From Cladopsammia gracilis (Eukaryota; Cnidaria; Anthozoa; Scleractinia; Dendrophylliidae), in NCBI GenBank assembly GCA_022457155.1, contig JAJGOT010000323.1:204501-268500 (forward strand): 64,000 bases of DNA, written 5' to 3'. This document shows, piece after piece, positions 34,407-44,570 of the stretch (its first letter is position 1; every line of letters starts with the position of its first letter). A program made the translations under genes and the position numbers. The notes below the pieces were generated by a model that was given only the letters and a program-made list of their open reading frames with translations, searched no databases and was not told the origin of the DNA.

Positions 34407-35519
34407 ATGGCGGACGTCGCCGACTTACGGCTAGAAGCCGAAGAAGACGAAGAAAGCCACCATCAGCAGCCCGTGAGAAAGCTCAGTGACGTCGAAAAGA
34501 ATAGGCTAATTGACTGTTTGGCTGGTTATCCCGCTTTGTGGAAGGGGGGAAGCTTTACCCGCGAGGAGAGAGTCAAGGCGAGCGAGGAGCTTTGTTTAAA
34601 GTTTTCTTTAACAGAGGAAAACTTGAGAAGAGTCATACACTCTTTGCGGTCTTCTCTCACCCGAGAACTGAAACGAGCTAAGGAAAGAGAGGATTATGAA
34701 AGTACCTGGAAGTTTTTTAAAAGAATGGCATTTATGAAGGATGATGTTATGAGAAGTTTGACGCAGGAAGCAACGAAATCATCGAAGGAATGGAGCGACG
34801 AAGAGGTGAATATACTGATTGATCATTATCAAAGCAACCCTGTACTTTGGGATCATCGTTCAAAGGAATATCGAGACAGAGATCTGCGAAAACTTGCTCT
34901 GGATAAGCTTAAAGAAATCTTACAGTGCAAGTCTGAAGAAGAAATCAAGGCGCAATGGCACATGCTGAAAACAATTTTTCAGAGGGAAGAAAAGAGGCAA
35001 GAAGGCAGTAAAACATCGGGAAAGGGCACGTGTGAAGTCTATAAATCCAAGTGGAAGTTTTTTGAGGTCATGGCTTTTATTAAGCAGTGCAAAGATGTCG
35101 ACGAATCTCAAAACACTATGTCCATAGTAGATGGCACATCTTCAGAACTCGGAGTTGCACACATTTGTCCCCCTTCAGGCAGAAAGAGGAAAGCGAAAAG
35201 TAACGAGTTGGTCTTGGAAGAAATTATGAAAGTGCAGATGTACAAATCATGTATGGATATTTTGAAACCATGTCCTATTCCAGAAAACATGGAACCGACA
35301 CTAAATGAAGATCAAACTTTCGGGAAAACCGTCGCTGACACCCTTGCACGCTTTTCAGCCCGACAAAAGGCAGTTGCCAAGAAGAGAATAAGCGATGTTC
35401 TTTTCGAGACTGAGATGGGATTCGAGTACGGTGTCAACGCAAGCAACATGTATACAGGTCCCTCGACTTCTGGTTTCAATTACCCTCCAGCAAGTTTTTC
35501 TGAGCATTTTCAGTACTAA
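34407..35519 (+). CDS. Double MADF-domain protein, single exon
   Basis: Intact 370-codon ORF with start context AAAATGG. Two MADF (Myb/SANT-like) domains are visible. Domain 1, about residues 30-113, has LIDCLAGYPALWK and ESTWKFFKRMAFM. Domain 2, about 131-227, has ILIDHYQSNPVLWD, RKLALDKLKEIL, IKAQWHMLKTIFQRE and YKSKWKFFEVMAF. The linker and tail include a basic GRKRKAK nuclear-localisation-like motif near 257 and a helical segment KTVADTLARFSARQKAVAKK that could serve as the C-terminal interaction region. MADF proteins bind DNA as transcription factors; related Myb-like proteins are the partner of the PIF/Harbinger transposase. No DDE transposase is nearby. It may be a host gene or a stranded transposon partner. 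Confidence 0.85.
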   Translation: MADVADLRLEAEEDEESHHQQPVRKLSDVEKNRLIDCLAGYPALWKGGSFTREERVKASEELCLKFSLTEENLRRVIHSLRSSLTRELKRAKEREDYESTWKFFKRMAFMKDDVMRSLTQEATKSSKEWSDEEVNILIDHYQSNPVLWDHRSKEYRDRDLRKLALDKLKEILQCKSEEEIKAQWHMLKTIFQREEKRQEGSKTSGKGTCEVYKSKWKFFEVMAFIKQCKDVDESQNTMSIVDGTSSELGVAHICPPSGRKRKAKSNELVLEEIMKVQMYKSCMDILKPCPIPENMEPTLNEDQTFGKTVADTLARFSARQKAVAKKRISDVLFETEMGFEYGVNASNMYTGPSTSGFNYPPASFSEHFQY

Positions 35520-35669
35520 AGATTTTCATGTACATATTGCAAAAAGTTATTGACTGAACCAGATGCATGTCATTTTAATTTATACTTTTTTTCAAAAAAG
35601 GTGTTTACTGAAGATTTTTTTTATTACATCCATATTGAAATCACTGGTGATCCTTGCAATCTGATTGGC
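35520..35669. other. Presumed 3' UTR of the MADF gene
   Basis: AT-rich sequence after the stop codon. No canonical AATAAA is visible before the minisatellite begins. Confidence 0.3.
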
Positions 35670-36700
35670 TCTCAGCAGTGCGATTTATTCCCGAATCGCA
35701 CTATTTTTTGCTCCAAATCCAGGGCTCGAAATTAAAAAAAAAGTTCAGTCGCCATTTTGCGACTAGATACGAAAATCAAGTCGCAAGTTCACAAATTTTA
35801 GTCGCAAAACTAAGTTGCAACAATTAGTTAAAAAAAGTAACTTTGACTAACAAAATGATAAAACAAGACTGTGATTTTATTACTTCAACAGCTTTCACGT
35901 TATCTCACAGAATGATGACTGTGTACAGAACGAAACATGCAATACTATAAACTTGGCCGCCACAATCGTAACGATCAAGACGTTTTTCTCGATCTTAAAA
36001 CTAGTGTACAACTCAAAATAATATTTTTGGTGAAATTATATCTTCCAGAAAGGATACAATCTTGGAACATATCCACTTAAACGTCCGTCACCGTTGCGAA
36101 ATTGAGGATACTTGGCCGATTCTACCTGGCCGCGATCGGCCACGATGACAGCTCTAATCCAGTGGTTTAACAAACAAAAATATGAGCCTGCAATACATAT
36201 GAATAAGAAACCGCTGCAATGGCGGCCGCGATCGAGGGAATAGCGTTGCGTCGTAACATTGTGGGTAAATTACGTACAATTTTACCCCATATCTTCAAAT
36301 TTCTACGATAATCACGGCACACAACATTTCTTTATTTATTTCGGCAAAAATAGTGGCAAAGTAGCGACTGCTAGGCTTTTTATTTCGTTATTGGCCAAGG
36401 CGAAAACTACTCGCAAATTTGCGACTCCTCCGGAAGTTTTAGTCGCAAACACAAAAATTAAGTCGAAAATGCGACCGTATTGGTCGCAATTTCGAGCCCT
36501 GTTAAATCGCATCTTTTTCTCAGCAGTGCAATAATTCCCAAATCGCATTGTTTTTTGTTCTAAATTGCATCTTTTTCTCAGCGGTGCGATTTATTCCCGA
36601 ATCGCACTCAGTTTTTTTTTGTTCTAAATCACATCTTTTTCTTTGCAGTGCGATTTATTCCCGAATCACGCTATTTTTTGCTCTAAATCGCATCTGTAAG
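35670..36700. repeat. Minisatellite (~75-bp unit with GCGATTTATTCCCGAATCGC), split by a hAT-like element
   Basis: Units containing TCTTTTTCTCAGCAGTGCGA, TTATTCCCGAATCGCA and TTTTTTGCTCTAAATCGCA occur once at 35670-35719 and about three times at 36503-36700. The element 35720-36501 lies between them, so the array predates that insertion. Confidence 0.8.
35720..36501. mobile_element. 782-bp hAT-like non-autonomous element
   Basis: Ends are CAGGGCTCGAAATT and the complement, a CAGGG terminus common among hAT elements. Sub-terminal TTGCGACTA / AGTCGCAA motifs recur near both ends in inverted orientation. Flanks TCCAAATC and TTAAATCG are at best a degraded 8-bp duplication. No transposase ORF. 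Confidence 0.75.
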
Positions 36701-36713
36701 TCACATCAATTTA

Positions 36714-36891
36714 ACAAATTGACGTCAGTTTTTAATGCGTCTGTCCTCTTATTGATGATAAAATTCGTCATAAAATTGTCAATGCTGTGGGCCGAGCCGC
36801 AGGCGAGTGGATCCACAGCAAACTGACAATGTTATGACGAATTTTATCATCAATAAGAGGAAAGACGCATAAAAAACTGACGTCAATTTGT
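36714..36891. repeat. 178-bp foldback hairpin
   Basis: Arms of about 75 bp, starting ACAAATTGACGTCAGTTTTT and containing CTCTTATTGATGATAAAATTC, close on a GC-rich loop GCCGAGCCGCAGGCGAG. Similar CpG-rich loops occur in the hairpins at 43912 and 44382. Confidence 0.85.
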
Positions 36892-37748
36892 TTTTTACAA
36901 TAACAAAAACACCAAAAATCGTAAAAAACCGGATGAAATGAAGAGTGAACGCAAGGTAAACATGACAAATTGCTGAGTTTTATTCAAATTGTGCAATTTC
37001 AAAATGGATGTAATAAAGTGGTAATTGAACTTCATCTCATGCAATTTTGGTCTGAAATCATACTTGCGATTTCAAATCGAACTGGCACTGTGAGTTCGTT
37101 CGATTGCACTCCACTCAGTTCAATTACCATTATTAATCACACTATAATTTTAAACACGAAATTCCAGTATAAAAAAAGCCTGGCCAGGCCATTCTCACCT
37201 CTAGTTGTCAATCAACCACTGAAGCATTAACAACTGACAAAAGAAACATGCATCATTACTTTGACCATTGATGACACAATTTGGTAAAACTTTATGAAAG
37301 ACCCATGAAAGTTATATCAGAAGTCTTTATGAACTTCTATTTCTTTTTTTGGTTAGGTAAAATCTTGGTTTAATTAGGTTTTTGAAGCAAATTATATTTA
37401 AAGGATGTGCAAGTTAACCACATTTTGTGACTGAAAGATACCTTAATTTGCATTTCACACCCAAAAGGTGTGAAATAGAGGAGCTAAGCCTTTTATACCA
37501 GAACTTCGTGTTTAAAGCCTGGTTTTCACTGGCGACATAAGCAGATATAAGCACATCACAAGTGCAAACATAAGCATATTTTAAGGATCAATCTAATATG
37601 CTATTAAAATGTCAACATTCGGTTTCAGTTGACTCAAATTAATCTTAAGCATTCTGGGCCTTTAATGCTTTAATTAAATATTAATGCTTAGGCCACTATT
37701 TAAAACTGTGCTCAAATGTAAATAGAACTAAATCGTACTTACTCAGAG

Positions 37749-38440
37749 ATGATGTGCTTTTGTCATCAATTGTTGACATCCAACAATGTCACAGTGTATG
37801 ATTTACTGATGTCTGACCTATATTAAAATGTTATTGTTCGTCGAGAATTGATTTGATGAAAACTAATGTATGTATATATTTTCTGATTCCTTGTTCAAAG
37901 AACACTACAATTTCAAAACTTTTAGCTCATTTGCATGCAATTGTGAGTAAAATATTTTTAAAGATGGCTGATATGAATGTTATGTGTTTTAGTCAATTGT
38001 TGACATCTGACAATGTCAGTCAGTTTATGATTTACTGATGTCACTTATATTAAAATGTTATTGTTCATCAAGAATTGATTTGATGAAAACTATAATGCAT
38101 GTATTTTCTGATGTTCAAAGAAAAGTTCAATTTCAAAATTTTTAGCTTATTTGCATGCAATTGTGAGTAAACTATTTTTAAAGATGGCCGATATCAATGT
38201 TATGTGCTTTTGTCGTCAATTGTTGACATCTAACAATGTCACAGTTTATGATTTACTGATGTCATCTATATTAAAATGTTATTGTTCATCAATAAATGAT
38301 TTGATGAAAACTATAATGCATGTTTTTTCTGATTACTTGTTCAAAGAAAAGTACAATTTTCAAAATTTTTAGCTTATTTGCATGCAATTGTGAGTAAAAT
38401 ATTTTTAAAGATGGCTGATATCAATGTTAAGTTACTGCAA
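37749..38440 (+). repeat. Three tandem units of ~225 bp
   Basis: Units start near 37749, 37981 and 38202. Each carries TCAATTGTTGACATC, GTTTATGATTTACTGATGTC, TATTAAAATGTTATTGTTC and TTTGCATGCAATTGTGAGTAAA. Copies differ by small indels. Short ORFs inside are products of the repeat. Confidence 0.85.
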
Positions 38441-38738
38441 GTTGTTAATGTCATTGGAAGGAATGCATTCTTCAATGTCTTCTCCACTTTTCAAATGTAA
38501 CCAAAACTGAGTTTTCTAAATATTTCTCAAAAACTACTGATAACAAGAAAGAAACAGTCAATAAAATATTTCTTACAAAGTAAATGCACATTCAAAATGT
38601 CATTTCCTTTACCATAGCTTTTCAATAATTCTTGAAAATTCTTAGAAAAGTCTGCAGATTGTGAATTCTGAAGCAAGACATGCTCTCACTTTGTGATAAA
38701 TCTGGATAAATGTATTCTGACAGGGGCGTAGCTACCTG

Positions 38739-38861
38739 TTCGCACGTACGCACGTGCGTACCTGATAAAGTCGAAAAAATAAGTAAAAATGAATAAAGTA
38801 TAGGACCTTGATTTGGTGATGGTGCGTACCTGTGAAAAAGTCCTGGCTACGCCCATGGCTG
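38739..38861. mobile_element. ~120-bp hAT-like MITE
   Basis: Left end CAGGGGCGTAGCTACC and right end complementary to CATGGGCGTAGCCAG. The inner segments GGTGCGTACCTG and CGTACCTGATAAAGTC are also partly inverted. No matching 8-bp duplication is visible. Confidence 0.6.
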
Positions 38862-39189
38862 ATCCTCAAAAGACGATTTAATCGCTTTCAGCTCTCTTAC
38901 CTACTAATATACCAAGTGTAAGAATACTCACCTTCAGAAGCGATCGAGGTCCGACAATATAAAATACCGTTTGCACGTGTTTAACGGAAAGCGAATGACA
39001 CAAATAAAGGCACGCATCAGCATGACGCACGCAAAGAGTTGTGGGACAACGTTTCCTAGGAAACCATTGCATCTTCAGCATGGTTCGCAAAGGATTGTGG
39101 TAAAAAAACAGCGATTCCAGATTTTTTCTGCCTTTCTGGATTATGAACTGCTGCTCCGCTCACTTCGTTCGCTGCGCAGCAAAAATATA

Positions 39190-39850
39190 AAAATGACATA
39201 TAAAAATGACGAGGGTGTTACTCGTATCTTCAGGGGTCAAAATTTGGAGATTGGTACCGCTTAGGGTACTACAATCTAAAATGACCACCATTGGCCGTTT
39301 TTATGCCAGAGACGTTAAAGTCGTCAAGACGCAATTAACGTCTCAGACGTTAAATGCGTCTGGTATAAAAACGGGACGCATTAAAGTAAATGGCCACAGA
39401 GAAAAAACACAAGATTTTCTAAAAATAATCTATTCTCGGAAGTGACTGGACACAACTAAAGTCATCCCCAAATAAATTTTAAGAGCACGAATATACAAAT
39501 AGGGCTAAATTCGTTCTCGTTAAGGCCGTCCCGTTTTTATACTAGACGTATTTAACGTCTGAGACGTTAAAGTTGTCTGTTAAGTGCGTCTCAACGCACA
39601 CGTGTCAACGACGCACCTAAAAGAAGACGTTAAAGTCGTCTCGAGACGACTTTAACGTCTTAGATGATATTAACGTCTGTAGCATAAAAACGGCCATTAG
39701 AATTATCGCGGTGCCTTTTAGGGTGTGAGCCGAAAAAATATGACAGAATATGACATGTGTTGTTTTAGAATTGGTACCTCTTAGGGGTAAAAATTATTTT
39801 GAGCCACGACCATCAAACAAGATTATGGTACCTTTTAGGGTGTTTTCCGA
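39190..39850. repeat. Dispersed GGTACC-type repeat, occupied by a MITE
   Basis: The flanks 39190-39292 and 39696-39850 are together the reverse complement of 950-1190, sharing GAATTGGTACCTCTTAGGGG and TTAGAATTATCGCG. The MITE 39293-39695 splits it. Confidence 0.75.
39293..39695. mobile_element. 403-bp TIR element with 3-bp target duplication
   Basis: Ends are GGCCGTTTTTATGCCAGAGA and a complement ending ATAAAAACGGCC. ATT occurs directly outside both ends (39290-39292, 39696-39698). A second nested inverted pair (GGTATAAAAACGGG with CCCGTTTTTATACTAG) lies inside. ACGTCT motifs recur along both halves. The paralogous empty site at 1135-1137 confirms the boundaries. A 3-bp duplication suggests PIF/Harbinger, though the bases are not the usual TAA/TTA. 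Confidence 0.85.
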
Positions 39851-40501
39851 AAATTTCCGAGGAGCACCCCCCGTCATTTTTATATGGGATTCCCCCCCCC
39901 CCCCCCCCCCTTTCCTCGGGCATATCGTAGTAAACATGGAAATACATGAAATTACTACTTGGTTTCTGTCAGATAAATATAAATAAAAAATAAAAATAAA
40001 TAAATATAAAACTGATAAAAAGGAAACATGTATTTCTAATTATATAGATGAGGATACAAAGTTTGTGCTGATAATTTCTCGCCCAGTCGGCTTTCTTGTG
40101 GCTTGAAGATTCAGACTCTGTAAAATAACATTATAATAAAATTATCTTCCTTGACTTGGAAAGTCGATGTTTACTCGGGCATTCTTTGGTTTGGAAAATG
40201 AGTCACTTGGTTTGATGGGAAGAAAAGAGAATAAAATGACAAATGATAGATTCGTATGTCCTTCAATGCACGAGAAATACTCGCATCATATATCTTACGT
40301 CCTTACATCTGGTATGCGTTGGTAAAGATAGAAAATCTCAAAACACCTCCCACCACACACATCCCTCCTCTTCCCTCCTCCGGTAGATAGCCAGCTCTTC
40401 TTTTTGCATTCCGTTAACGTCAAAATCCGTGGTTCAAAATAAGAAACCTGAAACTCACACACATCAATGGATCAAGCCTTTACAAAAATTCACATAAAAT
40501 T

Positions 40502-43423
40502 CTACTTACAATGCTGTTCTTCTTTTTCTCCAAATTTAAAATGCACGTCATCGCCAATCAGTACAAATGGCGCCCAGTACTTGATGTCGCTGAACTTTGT
40601 TGACTCCCGAAGCGATTTCATAGCCTGGTGAAGGGCAACACTGGCGCTTTTTCCATCTGTCAGATGTTGATAAAAACTCTTCATGAATTCCATGGTGGCC
40701 TTGTCATCGATTGCCCAGAGTGACGCCAGAACAGAGCGAGCACCAGCAGCCAAGAAAGCCCGAGCAATACCGACCACACCCTCAGACTTAACCTCTCCTC
40801 GACCACTATGACAGCAACTAAGTACAACAAGCCTTGCCCGAAGACGAACTGCTTGTACATCTGATAGCTTCAAAATGTAGTCTTCATCTTTAGGATTCTT
40901 TCTCTTTGATTTTGATTTTGATCTTTGATCGTGATTTTCTTCCCATCCTGGATTTGGCGCTAAAGCAATTTCACCTGTTTCCTCTCCTCCGTGAGCTGCA
41001 ATGTGCACCAACTCGACTGCCGAGATACCCTCCAGCACTCTCTGCTTGGTTGCTTCTTTTCCTGTCAGTGGTGAGACCTTTAGTATGTCTGCTATCATGT
41101 CTACTTCCTTTTTAGCATTCTTTAGGTCTATGTATTTGCGTGTACCATTCGTTTTGGTAACCTCCTCTAGACATGGATTTCCCACCAGCAGTGCCCCGAA
41201 TCTGCTGTGGTAGTGCTTGGGGGAAGCTGTGATCAGTTTTAAACTGGTCAACGAGGGAATAGTCCGGATTCTGATAGATTCGCTCAACGCAGACAAGGGA
41301 GTTAAACACAACGGGCCATCAGGGACGATGATCAATTCGTCATTTTGACACAAGTCTGCAATGGGGTCAATTACTGCATCATACAGCGGCTGTAACGAGT
41401 CCATAGTGCAGTGAGATGACTCTGCTTGTTCTTCAGCGCCTTCTCCATTAGAAGATGAGTCGTCGCTTAGCTCATCCAATGAACGATTCTCGCATTTCAC
41501 ACCAACACCGGCTCCGATATTTTTCAAAGTGGTTTCTAACAAAATGGCAACGCAATCTTTTCGCGCATGCGCACCTTCTATTTCTTTTTGTCTGAACTCA
41601 ACCTTGTTCCCCTTGTTGATTATCCAGAAGTTGATTTTGTTGCGCTCAAGTCCTACAAAAACTGTTGTTGTGGATAACTCATTTGAGAGGTGAGAAATTG
41701 TTTCCTTTGGATCGAGTTGTGGAGGTACTGTTACGCCATACTGGATTTGCAAGTAATCGACCAAAGCCTGTGCACGTCCTTGTTCAGCAGCACACAAAGC
41801 TTCGTCAATCTTTTGGAGCTTTAGCAGCGTACCCCACAAAGCAGTGTAAGAATCATGGTAGAGGTCGCGAAAACTTATTTTCCAAACGTCCTCAGCCTGA
41901 AGACTTGCCCTCAGGACATCCAAAATGTTTACACTGGATTGATAACATTCAGAAGCCTTTTGAAAGTTTCCGAGTGTTTGATAAACTTCGCCAAGATTAC
42001 CATAGGATCTTCCTACTAGCTCGCTGTCGCCCAGTTCTTCGGCAATAGAAAGGCTTTTTGCATGGTGGTTAATGGCTTCCTGGTAGTTTTCGAGGCCTTG
42101 ATAAGAGTTGCCAAGATTACAATAGGCTCGTGCTTCCCCGTCCTTGTCCTCCATTTCAATGGCAATGGTCAAATGATTTTTGTGGTACTCTTGAGCTTTT
42201 TGCAAGTCTCCAAGGCCTTCATAAGCATTTCCAAGACTGCCATAAGCTCGTCCTTCCCCGGTCCTATCGCTCACTTCTTTGGCAATGGACAGGCGTTCCT
42301 CGTAGTTCTCTATGGCTTTTTCGAAGTCATCGAGGCTAATATAATCATTTCCAAGATTACCATAGGCCCGTCCTTCTCCGACCCTGTCCCTTATTTTTTG
42401 TGCAATGGACAGATGTTTTTCGTGGTACTTTATGGCTTCTTGGAAGTTTCCAAGGTTTTGAAAAGCATTGCCAAGGTTGCAATATGCCGATCCTTCGCCC
42501 TCCTTGTTACCGCTTTCTTTGGCAATGGAAAGGGCCTTATTGAGGTATTCTATGGCTTCTTTGTAGCTTCCGAGGTTTCGAAAAGCAGTGCCCAAATTTC
42601 CATAGGCCCTTCCTTCCTGATACCTGTTGCCGATTTCTTGAGCAATAGAAAGGTCGTTGTTGTAGTACTCTATGGCTTCTTTGAACTTTCCGAGTCTTTC
42701 ATAAGCAATACCGAGATTACAATAAGAGTTTCCTTCCCCCACCTTGTTCCCGACTTGTTTGAAAATGGAGAGTCCTTTGTTGTGGTACTCTATGGCTTCT
42801 TGGGCGTTTCCGAGACCATAATACGCATTGCCGAGATTTGTATAGGCACATCCTTCACCGCCTTTGTCACCCATTTCTTTGGCAAGGGTTAGACGTTTTT
42901 TTTGGTACTCTATGGCTTCGTGGAAGTTTCCGAGAAATTCGTAGGCATTGCCGAGATGACCATACGCCCGACCTTCTCCGGTCTTGTCATCCGTTTCATT
43001 GGAGATAGACAGGTGTTTTTTATGGTATTCGATGGCTTCATGAACATTTCCAAGGCTTTGATAAGCGTTGCCGAGATTACTACACGCCCGTCCTTCTCCT
43101 ACCTTGTCACACATCTCTTTGGCGATATTCAAATATTTGTTTTGGTATTCTACGGCCTCTTTAAAGTTGCCGAGACTTTGATAAGCACAGCCGACATTGC
43201 AATATGCCCTTCCTTCTCCGGCTTTATCGCCCATTTCTTTGGCAATGGACAAATGCTTTATGGCGTGCTCTATGGCTTCTCTGAACTTTCCGAGGCAAAA
43301 GTAAACAACGCCGAGTTTGTAGTAGGCCTGTCCTTCCCTAGCCCTGTCTCCAACTTCTTTGGCAATTGATAACTCTCTGATACTGTTCTCTAAACTGATG
43401 ATTTTTGACTTGGAATCTGCCAT
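40502..43423 (-). CDS. TPR-CHAT protein (TTC28-like), single large exon
   Basis: The ATG at 43423 (context AAAATGG) gives 973 residues. About twelve tetratricopeptide repeats with a strict 40-residue (120-bp) period fill roughly residues 30-505, pattern [20 protein letters not shown]. A linker with acidic serine-rich sequence follows. The C-terminal third is a CHAT domain, a caspase-like peptidase fold: the predicted catalytic His is in HIAAHGG (about 811) and Cys in LSCCHSG (about 871), with [20 protein letters not shown] and SLWAIDD after it. Both residues are present, so it may be an active protease. The arrangement matches animal TTC28 and a family I know as expanded in corals. An acceptor TTTTGCAG lies just upstream of the ATG, implying a 5' UTR intron or a further exon. 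The stop overlaps a GTAAGT donor, so an extra 3' exon is possible. Confidence 0.92.
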   Translation of the reverse strand: MADSKSKIISLENSIRELSIAKEVGDRAREGQAYYKLGVVYFCLGKFREAIEHAIKHLSIAKEMGDKAGEGRAYCNVGCAYQSLGNFKEAVEYQNKYLNIAKEMCDKVGEGRACSNLGNAYQSLGNVHEAIEYHKKHLSISNETDDKTGEGRAYGHLGNAYEFLGNFHEAIEYQKKRLTLAKEMGDKGGEGCAYTNLGNAYYGLGNAQEAIEYHNKGLSIFKQVGNKVGEGNSYCNLGIAYERLGKFKEAIEYYNNDLSIAQEIGNRYQEGRAYGNLGTAFRNLGSYKEAIEYLNKALSIAKESGNKEGEGSAYCNLGNAFQNLGNFQEAIKYHEKHLSIAQKIRDRVGEGRAYGNLGNDYISLDDFEKAIENYEERLSIAKEVSDRTGEGRAYGSLGNAYEGLGDLQKAQEYHKNHLTIAIEMEDKDGEARAYCNLGNSYQGLENYQEAINHHAKSLSIAEELGDSELVGRSYGNLGEVYQTLGNFQKASECYQSSVNILDVLRASLQAEDVWKISFRDLYHDSYTALWGTLLKLQKIDEALCAAEQGRAQALVDYLQIQYGVTVPPQLDPKETISHLSNELSTTTVFVGLERNKINFWIINKGNKVEFRQKEIEGAHARKDCVAILLETTLKNIGAGVGVKCENRSLDELSDDSSSNGEGAEEQAESSHCTMDSLQPLYDAVIDPIADLCQNDELIIVPDGPLCLTPLSALSESIRIRTIPSLTSLKLITASPKHYHSRFGALLVGNPCLEEVTKTNGTRKYIDLKNAKKEVDMIADILKVSPLTGKEATKQRVLEGISAVELVHIAAHGGEETGEIALAPNPGWEENHDQRSKSKSKRKNPKDEDYILKLSDVQAVRLRARLVVLSCCHSGRGEVKSEGVVGIARAFLAAGARSVLASLWAIDDKATMEFMKSFYQHLTDGKSASVALHQAMKSLRESTKFSDIKYWAPFVLIGDDVHFKFGEKEEQHCK

Positions 43424-43509
43424 TTTAACATAGTCCTGCAAAATATGAACGCAGATCTAAATACAGACCTACACGTAGAAGAAAGATTATATTTTAATCC
43501 ATACTCTGT
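43424..43509 (-). promoter_or_regulatory. Probable 5' splice-acceptor region of the TPR-CHAT gene
   Basis: On the minus strand the sequence ends ATATTTTGCAG just before GACTATGTTAAAATGG, a good 3' splice site 14 bases before the start codon. The first exon would lie further right, possibly within or beyond the repeats at 43.5-44.6 kb; it was not identified. Confidence 0.4.
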
Positions 43510-43633
43510 TATACAATGAACTGAATACTACGCGCTCTGTGATTGGTCGTTGGCTATGATCTATCAGAGTTTATACAATGAACTGAATACTACGCGCTCT
43601 GTGATTGGTCGTTGCCTATGATCTATCAGAGTA
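43510..43633 (+). repeat. Two tandem 62-bp units
   Basis: TATACAATGAACTGAATACT starts at 43510 and 43572. Both units include CGCGCTCTGTGATTGGTCGTT and end in a CTATCAGAG(T) segment. They lie upstream of the TPR-CHAT start and carry ATTGG (CCAAT-type) motifs. Confidence 0.9.
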
Positions 43634-44570
43634 CAGACGCACGGCTGACGTCATAGAAAATTGTTTGCTTTGTTTTGTCCAACATGGCGCAAAGTTTTAA
43701 AAATGTTTGCGAGATTATTCTGGATTGAGCAAGTGAAAGCCTCGAAAAATGTTTAGCAGGAGCTGTTTACGAGCAAGAAAAAGAAGAAACCAAGACGAAA
43801 AGTATTCTTGGCGACTTGAAAAATACCTAAACTGGAACAAATCTTCGAACAGTCGAGCGCTACGAGGCAAGTTCTTAATTTTACTCTTTTTACTTTCTTG
43901 TTCATTGTATAAAACAAATAGATTCCATTTGGCCGTGTGTCTGTTCAGTTATAGATCACAGAAGACGTCAAAATGTGGTAAGAACATCAGTGACACACTC
44001 ACCTGCGGCTCATGCACCACTTTTTTGTTCTTACCACATTTTGACGTCATCTGCGATCTATAACTGAACAGACACACGGCCAAATGGAATCTATTTGTTA
44101 AACAGACGCACGGCTGACGTCATAGAAAAATTGTTTGCTTTGTTTTGTCCAACATGGCGCACAGTTTTGAAAATGTTTGCGAGATTATTCTGGATTGGGC
44201 AAGTGAAAGCCTCGAAAAATGTTTAGCAGGAGCTGTTTACGAACAAGAAAAAGAAGAAACCAAGACGAAAATATTCTTGGCGACTTGAAAAATACCTAAA
44301 CTGGAACAAATCTTCGAACAGTCGAGCGCTACGAGGCAAGTTCGTAATTTTACTCTTTTTACTTTTCTGTTCATTGTATAAAACAAATAGATTCCATTTG
44401 GCCGTGTGTCTGTTCAGTTATAGAACACAGAAGACATCAAAATGTGGTAAGAACATCAGTGACACACTCGCCTGCGGCTCGTGTGCCACTTTTTTGTTCT
44501 TACCACATTTTGACGTCATCTGTGATCTATAACTGAACAGACACACGGCCAAATGGAATCTATTTGTTAA
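43633..44570 (+). repeat. Tandem duplication of a 469-bp unit, each with a foldback hairpin
   Basis: Copies 43633-44101 and 44102-44570 both begin ACAGACGCACGGCTGACGTC. Each ends in a 188-bp near-perfect hairpin (43912-44099, 44382-44569) with GC-rich loop (CACTC(A/G)CCTGCGGCTC). Each contains ATGGCGCA(A/C)AGTTTT. In copy 2 this opens a 44-codon ORF (44154-44288); in copy 1 it stops after 14 codons. The hairpin arm CATTTGGCCGTGTGTCTGTT is shared exactly. Confidence 0.88.

Noticed and set aside
35712..36509. 8-bp target duplication for the hAT-like element
   Set aside because: TCCAAATC and TTAAATCG agree only partly; too weak to claim.
41665..43369. Several plus-strand ORFs (127, 276 and 155 codons) antisense to the TPR region
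   Set aside because: They are open only because the 120-bp TPR repeat keeps one antisense frame free of stops; composition is not protein-like and the sense frame is a clear TPR-CHAT protein.
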